From CAYGUK01 sp964352985 (GTDB lineage: Bacteria > Pseudomonadota > Gammaproteobacteria > JAHCLG01), in the NCBI GenBank assembly GCA_964352985.1, contig CAYGUK010000025.1, forward strand, positions 1 to 41,889: a stretch of DNA of 41,889 nucleotides. The letters are read 5' to 3'. The position numbers and the translations under genes are program-made. Below, one piece after another: positions 1 through 7,983 of the stretch (its first letter is position 1; the number at the start of each line of letters is the position of its first letter). Below the pieces are notes generated by a model. The model was given only the letters and a program-made list of their open reading frames with translations, was not told the DNA's origin and did not search any database.

Positions 1-61
1 TTCGTTTTTATTCACAAACATTCTTGCAAAAACGGGTGGGTCCATATAAGTTACCAATTTA

Positions 62-700
62 TTAACCATCAATCGCATGTAATTGACGTAGCCATTCAGC
101 AATTTGAGCAGCTAAACGATGATTACCCACTTTATTTAAGTGAATCGTTCTTTCTTTATATTTAGGATGACGATAAAGTTCAGCTAACAAAGTTGTGTTT
201 ACTGGAATATTATATTCTTTGCCTAATTGTAAATATAACTTTGGCGGCGTTAATGAGACGGTGGGTTGAGGAGGCGCAAGTAAAATTAATTGGCGATTTT
301 GACTTTGAATTAATTTGATCATTTCACTAATGTTATTTTTAATTTCAGCAGCAGTATGTTTTTTCAGCATATCAATTCCACCCACACATAAAATAACTAA
401 GCTAGGATCATATTGTTTTAAATATCCAGGTAACCGTTTTAATGATTCACTCGTTAGCTCGCCTTGAACCCCTGCATTAATGACTTTATAGCCAATTAAT
501 TTTTCGAGGATTGTGGGATAACTATTTTCATGATTGCTTCCCGCGCCACTTGTAATCCCATCACCATAAGCCAATATCACGGCATTTTTTGGCAGATGTT
601 GCAAATTGGGTTGTTGATAATCAATCGATTCATCTTTACCGCTACAAGCAGTTAGAAAAACAACCGCAATAAAAAGACAAAACCTGAATTTAATTTTCAT
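62..700 (-). CDS. SGNH/GDSL-hydrolase-like lipoprotein, probable pseudoenzyme
   Basis: A 212-aa lipoprotein of the SGNH (TesA/arylesterase-like) family. The N-terminus has a basic start, a hydrophobic core and a lipobox ending LTAC, so Cys19 is the likely lipidated residue and the protein should be envelope-anchored. The fold is recognisable by alignment to the paralogue at 1764-2369, with block I GDGITSG, block II Gly80 and block V HLN. Three active-site residues of the family are replaced: nucleophile Ser by Gly48 (GDG instead of GDS), oxyanion Asn by Ile109 (GGID instead of GGND), and the Asp of DxxH by Arg184 (RTIH). Only Gly80 and His187 remain. I read the Gly, Ile and Arg codons directly from the DNA. 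The ATG is preceded by GGAG at a spacing of 7. Catalysis by the usual mechanism is unlikely; a binding or structural role is inference. Confidence 0.8.
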   Translation of the reverse strand: MKIKFRFCLFIAVVFLTACSGKDESIDYQQPNLQHLPKNAVILAYGDGITSGAGSNHENSYPTILEKLIGYKVINAGVQGELTSESLKRLPGYLKQYDPSLVILCVGGIDMLKKHTAAEIKNNISEMIKLIQSQNRQLILLAPPQPTVSLTPPKLYLQLGKEYNIPVNTTLLAELYRHPKYKERTIHLNKVGNHRLAAQIAEWLRQLHAIDG

Positions 701-935
701 CGACCACTCCGTCTATTCAACTTTCTCATAGTACAGTGCTCTCGTATCTCATGTCTGTGCTGCAAAAGTCATCGTTTATCATTTTTCAAAAAAAGGAAAT
801 TGCTAGACTATTGATAAATATAAATTAGAAAAGATTGTATGCGTTTATTTGAGTTAGAAAAAAGCTTCAACATGCATTTACACTAATTGGAACGTTCTCA
901 AAAAACCGACTTATAGGTCAATTTCCTACAGCTCG

Positions 936-1235
936 ATGGGAAATAACCATAATACAAAACACGTGATCACCGAATTGATAGCAGACAAGACTTTTTGCCA
1001 TTATGTAACCGTAGATAGCGAAAACCCGGAGGCGAAACCCATGACCGCAAGGAATCGGAGACGATTTAGCTCGCAATTATATTCCATGTTACCCGAAAAA
1101 GAGTGTGAAATTATTACCTTAAAGGCAATTTTACATAAATCTGGCGGCAGCTTACAAAAGGCAGCTGATAAACTCGGAATACCAGTTATAGCACTGACAT
1201 TACGTTTACGCGAAAACAATATTGTCAGTTATTAA
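936..1235 (+). CDS. Small Fis-type helix-turn-helix protein
   Basis: The open frame encodes 99 residues. The C-terminal 35 residues (about 62-96) match the Fis-type HTH (HTH_8) pattern: a helix, GG, a helix with KAADKLGI, a turn, and a second helix ending RLRENNI. Such domains occur in the nucleoid protein Fis and at the ends of NtrC-type activators. There is no ATPase domain, and the total length is close to that of Fis (98 aa). The N-terminal half shows no clear similarity to Fis. The first ATG has no visible Shine-Dalgarno sequence, whereas the in-frame ATG at 1041 (residue 36) has GGAGG at a spacing of 8 and would give a 64-aa protein keeping the whole HTH. It is a lone gene closed by a strong terminator. 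DNA binding is likely; its targets are unknown. Confidence 0.65.
   Translation: MGNNHNTKHVITELIADKTFCHYVTVDSENPEAKPMTARNRRRFSSQLYSMLPEKECEIITLKAILHKSGGSLQKAADKLGIPVIALTLRLRENNIVSY
1028..1043 (+). promoter_or_regulatory. Strong internal Shine-Dalgarno and ATG in the Fis-type gene
   Basis: GGAGG at 1028-1032 lies eight bases before an in-frame ATG at 1041-1043. It is one of the best ribosome binding sites in the window, while the upstream ATG at 936 has none. It probably marks the true start, or a second shorter product. Confidence 0.55.
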
Positions 1236-1303
1236 AGAATCCCACTACTCGCAATTTGAAAATAACTTTGTCCACTCACTACATTACGCTACAATCACCA
1301 CTA

Positions 1304-1327
1304 TCCCGCTCCTAGCGGGATTTTTTT
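1304..1327 (+). terminator. Rho-independent terminator of the Fis-type gene
   Basis: A perfect 7-bp stem (TCCCGCT / AGCGGGA) with a CCT loop is followed at once by seven T residues at 1321-1327. The T-tract lies on the plus-strand side, so it ends transcription from the Fis-type gene and insulates the SseB-like gene starting 24 bases later. Confidence 0.9.
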
Positions 1328-1350
1328 AACAGAAGCAAAGTGAGATTAAC

Positions 1351-1761
1351 ATGACAGAAATCGATAAATTATTAGCAGCAATTTATAGTAATCCAACTGA
1401 TCAAGCTGTCGTTAATAAATTTTATCTTTGTATCTTGCGCAGTTATTTATACGTGCCCACCAATAAAGAATTTAGCGCAAGCGAAGTAGAACCTTACCAA
1501 CCATTAATTGTTGAAGATAATCAACAATATTTTATGCTCGCTTTTGACTCTCTCGAACGATTACAAATTTGGGCAGGTGAAAATATTTATGATATTAGTC
1601 GAGTGATTTTGCGCGGTCGTGATTTATTAAAATGCATCGGTGAAAATGTTCATCTTTGTTTAAATTTCGGTACCGCTTATTACAAAGAATTTTCACCACA
1701 AGAAGTATTACATTTAAAAACCGTCATAGCTAAAACTGAAATTTTAGCAAAAGAAAATTAA
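1351..1761 (+). CDS. SseB-family N-terminal domain protein
   Basis: A 136-aa soluble protein. It follows the pattern of the SseB N-terminal domain (enhanced serine sensitivity family): an early FYxxxLRSxLYVP segment at about 24-36, a central strand with FDSLERLQIW (about 66-75), and a terminal ILRGRDLLKCIG followed by LCLNFGTAYYKEFSPQEV. In typical SseB proteins the last block is a LNPGxxxxxEFSPEE-like segment; here Pro-Gly is replaced by Phe-Gly. The C-terminal SseB domain is missing, so this is a single-domain form. The biochemical role of the family is poorly defined. It has its own start after the terminator at 1304-1327 and is convergent with the lipoprotein gene at 1764, only two bases away. 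No membrane segment or signal peptide is visible. Confidence 0.7.
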   Translation: MTEIDKLLAAIYSNPTDQAVVNKFYLCILRSYLYVPTNKEFSASEVEPYQPLIVEDNQQYFMLAFDSLERLQIWAGENIYDISRVILRGRDLLKCIGENVHLCLNFGTAYYKEFSPQEVLHLKTVIAKTEILAKEN

Positions 1762-1763
1762 TC

Positions 1764-2369
1764 TTAGGAAATAGCGCCTAATTGCCTTAATTTTTTAAAA
1801 ATAGCTTCTGCTAATAATCGATAACCCGTTGCATTGAGATGAATCGCATCGGATTTATATTTTTTTTCACCAAGTAATTCTGGCAAGGTATTCATCATAA
1901 CTGGGACTTTCTCTTCATCTGCAATGGATTGATAAAAATCTGGTGCTGTTAAAATTATCTTGGGCTTAGGTACAGCTAGCAATAACACTTCTGCACCACT
2001 TTGTTTAATCATAGTAACCAAATGAAATAAATTATCTGAAATTTTTTGGTCTGCCACCTTACGAATCATATCATTCCCACCCAAACATAAAATTACTAAT
2101 TGAGGATGATATTTTTCTAAAACACCTGGCAATCTTTTCAAGCCCTCGGCAGTTGTTTCACCTGGGACACCAGCATTGACGACACGTCTCGAAATTAATT
2201 TTGATAATACATTTGGGTAACTGCTAGACGGGCTCGTACCGGAACCCGCCGTTAAGCTATCACCGAAAGCAACAACAACCGCTGCTGGTGTTAAAGGCTT
2301 TAGAGGATGATCGCTACTCGAACAACTCGCGAGAAAAAAGATGAAAATTAATAATACTAATCTCTTCAT
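1764..2369 (-). CDS. SGNH/GDSL hydrolase lipoprotein (TesA/arylesterase-like)
   Basis: A 201-aa lipoprotein with a short hydrophobic signal and lipobox LASC (Cys16). It has a full SGNH catalytic set: Ser38 in GDSLTAG, Gly70 in NAGVPGET, Asn99 in GGNDM, and Asp174/His177 in DAIHLN. These are the blocks of TesA-type thioesterase/lysophospholipase/arylesterase enzymes, so hydrolysis of an ester or thioester in the periplasm is expected; the substrate cannot be read. Its ATG overlaps the tldD stop codon (ATGA at 2366-2369), so it is probably translated with tldD. It is clearly paralogous to the protein at 62-700, sharing the SYPxxLxKLI, RLPG and ILCxGG segments, but that copy has lost its catalytic residues. 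Confidence 0.9.
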   Translation of the reverse strand: MKRLVLLIFIFFLASCSSSDHPLKPLTPAAVVVAFGDSLTAGSGTSPSSSYPNVLSKLISRRVVNAGVPGETTAEGLKRLPGVLEKYHPQLVILCLGGNDMIRKVADQKISDNLFHLVTMIKQSGAEVLLLAVPKPKIILTAPDFYQSIADEEKVPVMMNTLPELLGEKKYKSDAIHLNATGYRLLAEAIFKKLRQLGAIS

Positions 2370-3817
2370 TGTTGAGACGTACCACCTACCGTTAATCCAT
2401 CAACAAGTAAGGTCGGTTGCCCCACACCAACCGGAACAGATTGACCTTCCTTACCACAAACTCCAACGCCGGTATCTAATTCTAAATCGTTACCTACCAT
2501 GGTGACTCGCGTTAAAATATCCGGGCCATTGCCTATAAGAGTTGCGCCTTTTACAGGTGCGCCTATTTTTCCATTCTCAATTAAGTAAGCTTCACTTGCC
2601 GCAAACACGAATTTTCCAGATGTAATATCGACTTGACCACCACCGAAATTAACCGCATATAAACCTTTTTTAACAGATGCGATAATTTCACCAGGATCAT
2701 TTTTACCAGCCAACATATAAGTGTTGGTCATTCTAGGCATAGGAACACAAGCAAACGATTCGCGACGGCCATTACCGGTGGGTTTCATTTTCATTAAACG
2801 CGCATTTAATTTATCTTGCATGTAATTTTTTAAAATACCATTTTCGATTAACACCGTGCATTCGCTTGGAGTGCCTTCATCATCAACAGTTAACGAACCA
2901 CGTCTTCCTGGTAAGGTACCATCATCAACGACCGTGCACTCATCAGAAGCAACTCTTTCACCAACTCGTCCTGTAAATGCTGAACTTTCTTTGCGATTAA
3001 AATCGCCTTCTAAACCATGTCCAATCGCTTCATGCAATAACACACCCGGCCAACCAGGCCCTAACACAACGGGCATCGTGCCAGCAGGCGCATCTATCGC
3101 ATCTAAATTAATTAGTGCTTGTCTGACCGCTTCACGAGTAAATTTTTCAATGAGATTATCATCAATTAATTGTTGATAACGATATCGACCACCACCACCT
3201 GCAAAACCTTGTTCATGACGACTACCATCTTCTGCAATTACCGTTACATTAAATCGGATTAACGGCCTAATATCTGATTGAAAAGTACCATCACTCGCAC
3301 AAATCAACACGACTTCATGAACGCCATTTAAACTCACAATAACTTCTTGAACTCGGGGATCAATTTGCCGAGCTAACTCATTTGCTTGACGTAATAATGC
3401 TATTTTATCTTGCTCATTTAATGAATCTATTGGATCAATAGCATCGTATAGCGAAACTATTTGGCGCGAACTATCCCAAGCTTTTAATTTGCCTTCGCCT
3501 CCAGAGCGTGCAATAGATCGAGCAGCACTGGCAGCTTGTTCTAAGGCAGGTAATATAATATCGTCAGAATAAGCATAACCTGTTTTTTCACCACTAATGG
3601 CTCTCACACCAACACCACGATCGATATTGTGGCTCCCACTTTTAATAATGCCATCTTCTAAAACCCAGGATTCATGTCTGACAGTTTGAAAATATAATTC
3701 AGCATCGTCAATTGTATGTCCTAGTATATTACCCAAGACTTTTTCTAATTGCGCTTCAGATAATCCGGCTGAATCTAAAATGATATTTTTTGCTAGAGTA
3801 TTGTTTTCGCTAGACAT
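2366..3817 (-). CDS. tldD: Metalloprotease TldD
   Basis: A 483-aa protein, the usual length for TldD. In the TldD/TldE(PmbA) pair, TldD carries the zinc-protease active site; the complex degrades unfolded peptides and matures some ribosomally made peptides. The HExxxH motif is at 262-267 (HEAIGH) and is followed by the conserved GLEGDFNRKESSAF segment. Near the C-terminus VCGKEGQSVPVGVGQP is typical and supplies the conserved Cys. The N-terminal GVGVRAISGEKTGYAYSDD block is also standard. It is cytoplasmic, with no signal. It is first in a two-gene minus-strand unit with the SGNH lipoprotein (4-bp overlap). The partner pmbA is not in this window. The start at 3817 fits the family. Confidence 0.96.
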   Translation of the reverse strand: MSSENNTLAKNIILDSAGLSEAQLEKVLGNILGHTIDDAELYFQTVRHESWVLEDGIIKSGSHNIDRGVGVRAISGEKTGYAYSDDIILPALEQAASAARSIARSGGEGKLKAWDSSRQIVSLYDAIDPIDSLNEQDKIALLRQANELARQIDPRVQEVIVSLNGVHEVVLICASDGTFQSDIRPLIRFNVTVIAEDGSRHEQGFAGGGGRYRYQQLIDDNLIEKFTREAVRQALINLDAIDAPAGTMPVVLGPGWPGVLLHEAIGHGLEGDFNRKESSAFTGRVGERVASDECTVVDDGTLPGRRGSLTVDDEGTPSECTVLIENGILKNYMQDKLNARLMKMKPTGNGRRESFACVPMPRMTNTYMLAGKNDPGEIIASVKKGLYAVNFGGGQVDITSGKFVFAASEAYLIENGKIGAPVKGATLIGNGPDILTRVTMVGNDLELDTGVGVCGKEGQSVPVGVGQPTLLVDGLTVGGTSQQ

Positions 3818-3907
3818 ACGTGATTTTCCATTAGTAAAAGTTACAATATTAACTTTAACACGTTTGTGTAAAAATAACCTTAAAACTCTATTTAGAGCAT
3901 AACAATA

Positions 3908-5041
3908 ATGTCAAAACCTGCTCATAAAATCAAATTTGAAATTAATCTCGAAATGATCGCCGCTTTTATTGATGATAATAAAATGAATATCGATCAAGTT
4001 TTACAAATAAAAGACTTTTCACCCGATAAAATTGAAAAAGCATTAGCGGAACTTGGACGTCAAGTCATTAATTTGTCAAGTGAGGCAAGTCATAAACAGT
4101 TTCACTTTATAGCTGGCCCTGATAATAAAAATACAGTTAACTTTATAGAATACTTTATCAAATTATTTGCTGAAGATTTCAATATTGAACAATATAAATT
4201 TATTTATAATCTAGTGAATAACATTTATAAAAAAATAAATGAGCACGTAACTAAATTAGAAATTGAGAATAAAAATTTATCAAATGGACTAATTATAACA
4301 CTAACTGAAAAATGTATATTTGCGATGCTCTCGACACTTTTTAGCTTTTATACCGATATTAATAAAGGAACAATTATAATAGATGAGCTTAAAAAGCTAA
4401 AAATTTATTTAGATAATTGCAAAATATTTTGTCAAACTTTTTTTAGAGTTATCATTGCGTATGGAATTGAAGGCTATTTAAAACAATACCCTTTCGATGA
4501 TAACCCCCAAAAACATTTTGGTTTTGAGATTCTAGAAGAAGTTGATCAAATACTTATATTTAAGAAAAATGAACAACGAGAACTTGACAAAAAGCAAAGC
4601 GACCAATTTTTTAAAAGAGTAACAGTCTTTGTCAAAAACTTAAAGCACCTTAATAATGTAATTTTTCTCTTTGAAATTGCAGAACATCACTGGTCGCAAT
4701 ATAAATACCCAGATTTTTTAACCCGAAGTTTAATGACTCATCATAATTTTACACCAACATGGCGCAAGTTAATTAACTACTTACAGAATAAATTGATTGC
4801 GTTAATGGTTAACATGGATAAATCAAGATTAGAAACTGAGCTTTCTCTTGTAAGAGATAGATCTTCTTTTCAAAGTCTTATTGAAATACCACCCAAAACG
4901 AAAGAAATTTATACTCATCAAAGAGAGCCGGTTAGCACTTGCTTTCTTGTTTATTATACTTTATCTATTTCTTTAAATCGCAAATGTGAGGATTTTGATG
5001 AGATGCAAGAATTATATCAAAAAAATTTGTTACTCTCGTAA
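3908..5041 (+). CDS. Unrecognised 377-aa helical protein (accessory, possible effector)
   Basis: I do not recognise this protein. It is predicted soluble and mostly helical, rich in Lys, Asn, Ile and Phe, with a coiled-coil-prone stretch near 110-130 (KKINEHVTKLEIENKNL). It has no signal peptide or convincing membrane segment. The C-terminal 20 residues contain an acidic cluster (CEDFDEMQE) followed by a polar/leucine end, resembling the E-block signal of Dot/Icm effectors; this is only suggestive. It sits on the opposite strand between mreD and tldD, where many gammaproteobacteria have maf, rng and yhdP. Base composition looks more AT-rich than its neighbours. The ribosome binding site is weak (AGAG upstream). 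A host-interaction role is conjecture. Confidence 0.7.
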   Translation: MSKPAHKIKFEINLEMIAAFIDDNKMNIDQVLQIKDFSPDKIEKALAELGRQVINLSSEASHKQFHFIAGPDNKNTVNFIEYFIKLFAEDFNIEQYKFIYNLVNNIYKKINEHVTKLEIENKNLSNGLIITLTEKCIFAMLSTLFSFYTDINKGTIIIDELKKLKIYLDNCKIFCQTFFRVIIAYGIEGYLKQYPFDDNPQKHFGFEILEEVDQILIFKKNEQRELDKKQSDQFFKRVTVFVKNLKHLNNVIFLFEIAEHHWSQYKYPDFLTRSLMTHHNFTPTWRKLINYLQNKLIALMVNMDKSRLETELSLVRDRSSFQSLIEIPPKTKEIYTHQREPVSTCFLVYYTLSISLNRKCEDFDEMQELYQKNLLLS

Positions 5042-5083
5042 GATAAAAAATTAAAAATAATAATTCAGAAGATAAAATAATAC

Positions 5084-5572
5084 CTAACTAATCCGATATT
5101 TCTCACTTACTGAAGATAATAAGTAAGATATCCAAGGCCATAACAACATGCCCACAATAGGTGCGAGCCAATAAAACCAAGAAGTAGGCATTGCACCCAC
5201 AAGCGCTTGAGGAATAAAAATCATTACTTGATATAAAAATAAAAACAACAAAACAAATAATGCTTGTTGAGAAACAGGATATAATTGCAATCGCACATAA
5301 GAACGCGCAACTAAATAAGCAATCACCGCGAGTGCTAAGGCATGTTCGCCCAATAGAGTATTATTTAATACATCTAAAAATAACCCCACACACCAAGCAC
5401 TAACAATACTCATTCGATGAGGAATTAACATCACCCAAAAAATAATCACTAATGCTGTCCAAGCAGGTCGTAAATTCACGACAATATTGGGCAACGGTAA
5501 AATGGTTAACATATAAGAAATAATAATTGTCACTAAAACCACTGAAGGAATTTTTAAACTAGACCAGTTCAT
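5084..5572 (-). CDS. mreD: Rod shape-determining protein MreD
   Basis: A 162-aa integral membrane protein with about five hydrophobic segments, the standard size and topology of MreD. It works with MreB, MreC, RodA and PBP2 in the elongasome that directs lateral wall synthesis. Recognisable features are the LPLPxxxxxLRPAWTALVIIFW segment near the N-terminus and WxVGLFLDVLNNTLLGEHALA in the middle, the latter typical of the family (GLxxDxxxGxxLGxHAL). It is the third gene of mreBCD; its ATG overlaps the mreC stop (ATGA at 5569-5572), which implies coupling. It converges with the unknown gene ending at 5041. Confidence 0.95.
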   Translation of the reverse strand: MNWSSLKIPSVVLVTIIISYMLTILPLPNIVVNLRPAWTALVIIFWVMLIPHRMSIVSAWCVGLFLDVLNNTLLGEHALALAVIAYLVARSYVRLQLYPVSQQALFVLLFLFLYQVMIFIPQALVGAMPTSWFYWLAPIVGMLLWPWISYLLSSVSEKYRIS

Positions 5573-6465
5573 TTTGGGCTTCCTTCTGATTTTTGATCTT
5601 TATCCATAGCCATTAATTGTTTTAATAACACATCACTTGGCACTTGCTTAGTCGGCCACACCAAAATCACTTCACGTGAACGATTTAATTGCGCAAACGG
5701 TTTTGCGGTAATATGGGCAAATAAATCATCAGGATTATGGATCACCGTCGTAACAACAGCAACGGGATAACCCACTGGATAACGTTGCCCCATACCCGAA
5801 CTCGTTAAAACATCACCTACTTTAACATCGGATGTTTCGGGCACATTTTCAACGGTTAAATTGACAGCTGATCCCGTGCCATCTGCAATTGCTCTAACAC
5901 CCGATCGAGTATCTTCAACTGGCACACCACTTCGTTTATCTGAAATAAATAATAATCGACTGGTATAAGGTGTGACGGCAATAACTTGTCCCATGATCCC
6001 ATAAGCATCTAGTACTGGTTGTCCGAGATAAACCCCTTGACGCGATCCTTTATCTAAAATAGCTTCATGGGCAAAGGGATTCGCATCGACCGCTAATAAT
6101 TCCGCAACTAATAATTTTAGTCCGCTTTTATCTTGCGCATTTAATAAATTTTTTAGATGAATGTTTTCAGCTTGTAATGCCAGAAATTTTTGAACTTGAG
6201 CTTTAAGCAATAAATTTTCAGCCCGCAATTTGGCCTCATCATTCATTAAGGTTTTACGACTCGCCAAACTAAGATTAATTTCATCAAAAATTTTAACAGG
6301 TGCATTAACAAAATATTGTAAAGGCGCAATAGTCATTGCTAACGCTTTATGTAAGGGAGAAGTGTAGTGGTGCCGATAATCTATAAACATCAGCACGATT
6401 GAAATCACTGCGATAATTAATAACCGTAGACCAAACAGTGGCCCGCGTTTAAATATTAATTTAAT
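5569..6465 (-). CDS. mreC: Rod shape-determining protein MreC (probable AUU start)
   Basis: MreC is a bitopic inner-membrane protein whose periplasmic domain scaffolds the elongation complex. The order is a short cytoplasmic tail, one membrane helix, a coiled coil (about 60-110) and the beta-rich domain with the GSRQGVYLGQPVLDAYGIMGQV and ISDKRSGVPV segments. The first conventional start, GTG at 6408, would begin inside the membrane helix and delete the conserved tail. The frame stays open upstream to the mreB stop, and its translation KLIFKRGPLFGLRL aligns with the E. coli MreC start (KPIFSRGPSLQIRL). The codon aligned with Met1 is ATT at 6465-6463. GGAG at 6478-6475 lies nine bases before it. 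There is no ATG, GTG or TTG in this extension, so I take ATT as the start (298 aa). A sequencing error or the GTG start are the alternatives. Confidence 0.9.
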   Translation of the reverse strand: MKLIFKRGPLFGLRLLIIAVISIVLMFIDYRHHYTSPLHKALAMTIAPLQYFVNAPVKIFDEINLSLASRKTLMNDEAKLRAENLLLKAQVQKFLALQAENIHLKNLLNAQDKSGLKLLVAELLAVDANPFAHEAILDKGSRQGVYLGQPVLDAYGIMGQVIAVTPYTSRLLFISDKRSGVPVEDTRSGVRAIADGTGSAVNLTVENVPETSDVKVGDVLTSSGMGQRYPVGYPVAVVTTVIHNPDDLFAHITAKPFAQLNRSREVILVWPTKQVPSDVLLKQLMAMDKDQKSEGSPK

Positions 6466-6478
6466 AAGCGATTACTCC
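6463..6478 (-). promoter_or_regulatory. Shine-Dalgarno plus AUU initiation codon of mreC
   Basis: On the minus strand GGAG (6478-6475) overlaps the end of mreB and is followed after nine bases by ATT (6465-6463), the codon aligned with the MreC initiator. AUU initiation is known for infC, where IF3 discriminates against it. A similar low-efficiency start would set the MreC:MreB ratio; that is inference. Confidence 0.6.
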
Positions 6479-7509
6479 GTAGACAAGAAATCGCCGCCAA
6501 TCATTTCCATCATTTCGAGCGCACGCCCACCACCACGAGCAACGCAAGTTAATGGCTCTTCGGCAACAATTACTGGTAAACCTGTTTCTTCCATTAATAA
6601 ACGATCGATATCTTTTAATAATGCACCACCGCCTGTTAATACCATGCCACGTTCAGCAATATCACCGGCAAGTTCAGGTGGTGCTTGTTCAAGAGCGGCA
6701 CGCACAGCCCCAACAATTCCAGACAAGGGTTCTTGAATGGCATCTAAAATTTCTCGGCTATTCAATTGAAAAGATCTCGGCACACCTTCTGCTAAATTAC
6801 GACCACGCACTTCATAGGCTTCACTTAAATCATTTGGAAATGCCGTGCCAATTTCTGTTTTGATGCGTTCAGCTGTTGTTTCACCAATTAAATTACCATA
6901 GTTACGGCGAACATAATTAATAATCGCTTCATCAAAACGGTCACCACCAATACGAACGGATGCAGCATAAACAATTCCGCTTAATGAAATGATAGCGACT
7001 TCGGTGGTTCCACCACCAATATCAACAACCATTGAACCACTGGCTTCTTCAACTGGCATGCCAGAACCAATTGCAGCAGCCATCGGCTCTTCTATAAGAT
7101 AAACTTCTCTCGCACCGGCACCCATTGCAGATTCACGAATCGCACGGCGTTCTACTTGTGTCGAACCACATGGCACACACACTAAGACTCTGGGTGAAGG
7201 TCGTAAGAAACGATTTTCATGCACTTTGTGAATAAAGTGTTGTAGCATTTTTTCAGTCACAAAAAAGTCTGCGATCACACCATCTTTTAAAGGTCTAATA
7301 GCTGTAATGTTACCAGGCGTACGACCTAACATTCTTTTGGCTTCTATACCAACAGCAGCAACTTTACGTCCACCACCATCTTGACGTATAGCCACCACAG
7401 ACGGTTCGTTTAATACAATTCCTTTGCCACGCACATAAATTAACGTATTTGCTGTGCCTAAATCGATTGATAAATCATTCGAAAACAATCCACGTAATTT
7501 CTTAAACAT
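6472..7509 (-). CDS. mreB: Rod shape-determining protein MreB
   Basis: A 345-aa bacterial actin homologue that polymerises under the inner membrane and positions wall synthesis. It has the phosphate-1 loop DLGTANTLIYVRGKG near the N-terminus, the phosphate-2 loop DIGGGTTEVAIISLSGIV, EEPMAAAIG, and the adenosine motif VLTGGGALLKD near the C-terminus. It starts MFKKLRGLFSND, an amphipathic membrane-binding segment, and is full length. It leads the mreBCD operon and is divergent from gatC across a 176-bp gap that must hold both promoters. Pairing mreB with gatC in divergence is a useful synteny marker. Confidence 0.98.
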   Translation of the reverse strand: MFKKLRGLFSNDLSIDLGTANTLIYVRGKGIVLNEPSVVAIRQDGGGRKVAAVGIEAKRMLGRTPGNITAIRPLKDGVIADFFVTEKMLQHFIHKVHENRFLRPSPRVLVCVPCGSTQVERRAIRESAMGAGAREVYLIEEPMAAAIGSGMPVEEASGSMVVDIGGGTTEVAIISLSGIVYAASVRIGGDRFDEAIINYVRRNYGNLIGETTAERIKTEIGTAFPNDLSEAYEVRGRNLAEGVPRSFQLNSREILDAIQEPLSGIVGAVRAALEQAPPELAGDIAERGMVLTGGGALLKDIDRLLMEETGLPVIVAEEPLTCVARGGGRALEMMEMIGGDFLSTE

Positions 7510-7614
7510 AATGTTACAAACTGCCCCAATTCTGTCTTTACAAAAATAATGGCTACTCTAACTCAATCTCTAATGAGAGACAAGAAACTTTGCGCGTGAA
7601 AATAGCGTAAAGCT

Positions 7615-7643
7615 TTGTCACTTGCTTCGGCTTTTCTTATATT
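7615..7643 (+). promoter_or_regulatory. Putative sigma-70 promoter for gatCAB
   Basis: TTGTCA (7615-7620) and TATATT (7638-7643) are separated by 17 bp, each matching five of six consensus bases. They lie about 43 bp before the gatC start. An alternative -10, TATACT at 7649-7654, has no good -35. Confidence 0.5.
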
Positions 7644-7685
7644 TGCGGTATACTGCCCAACCTTTTATAAGTTGAGATTAACAAC

Positions 7686-7982
7686 ATGTCATTGTCTAAA
7701 AAAGATGTTGAAAATATTGCAAAATTAGCAAGACTTTCCTTTACCGAGGACAAGTTTGAACAATTGACCAAAGATCTAAGTAATATTTTATCTCTCTTTG
7801 CAGAAATCAATAATATCGATACCACTAATATCACGCCCATGGCTCACCCTTTAGAGACAGTGCAGCCCCTTAGAAAAGATTCCGTCACTGAAACAGATCA
7901 ACATGAAATCTTTTTAGCACAAGCGCCAGATCATGAAGATGATTTATTTCTCGTACCACAAGTGATTGATGAGGAAAAATAA
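7686..7982 (+). CDS. gatC: Asp/Glu-tRNA amidotransferase subunit C
   Basis: A 98-aa small subunit of GatCAB, the enzyme that converts mischarged Asp-tRNA(Asn) and/or Glu-tRNA(Gln) to the amide form. GatC is a belt around GatA and GatB. The typical pattern is present: LSKKDVENIAKLARLSF at the start, a central LSNILSLFAEINNIDT, then a TPMAHPLE-like segment and a C-terminal APDHEDDLFLVPQVI (usually PxxxxxFxVPxVI). It is the first gene of gatCAB, one base before the gatA ATG, and is divergent from mreB. The presence of the operon suggests that at least one amide aminoacyl-tRNA is made indirectly; which one cannot be told from this window. Confidence 0.95.
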   Translation: MSLSKKDVENIAKLARLSFTEDKFEQLTKDLSNILSLFAEINNIDTTNITPMAHPLETVQPLRKDSVTETDQHEIFLAQAPDHEDDLFLVPQVIDEEK

Positions 7983-7983
7983 C

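Noticed and set aside
6552..6863. Plus-strand frame opposite mreB
   Set aside because: mreB is certain on the minus strand; the opposite frame has a His/Gln/Leu-rich composition typical of a shadow.
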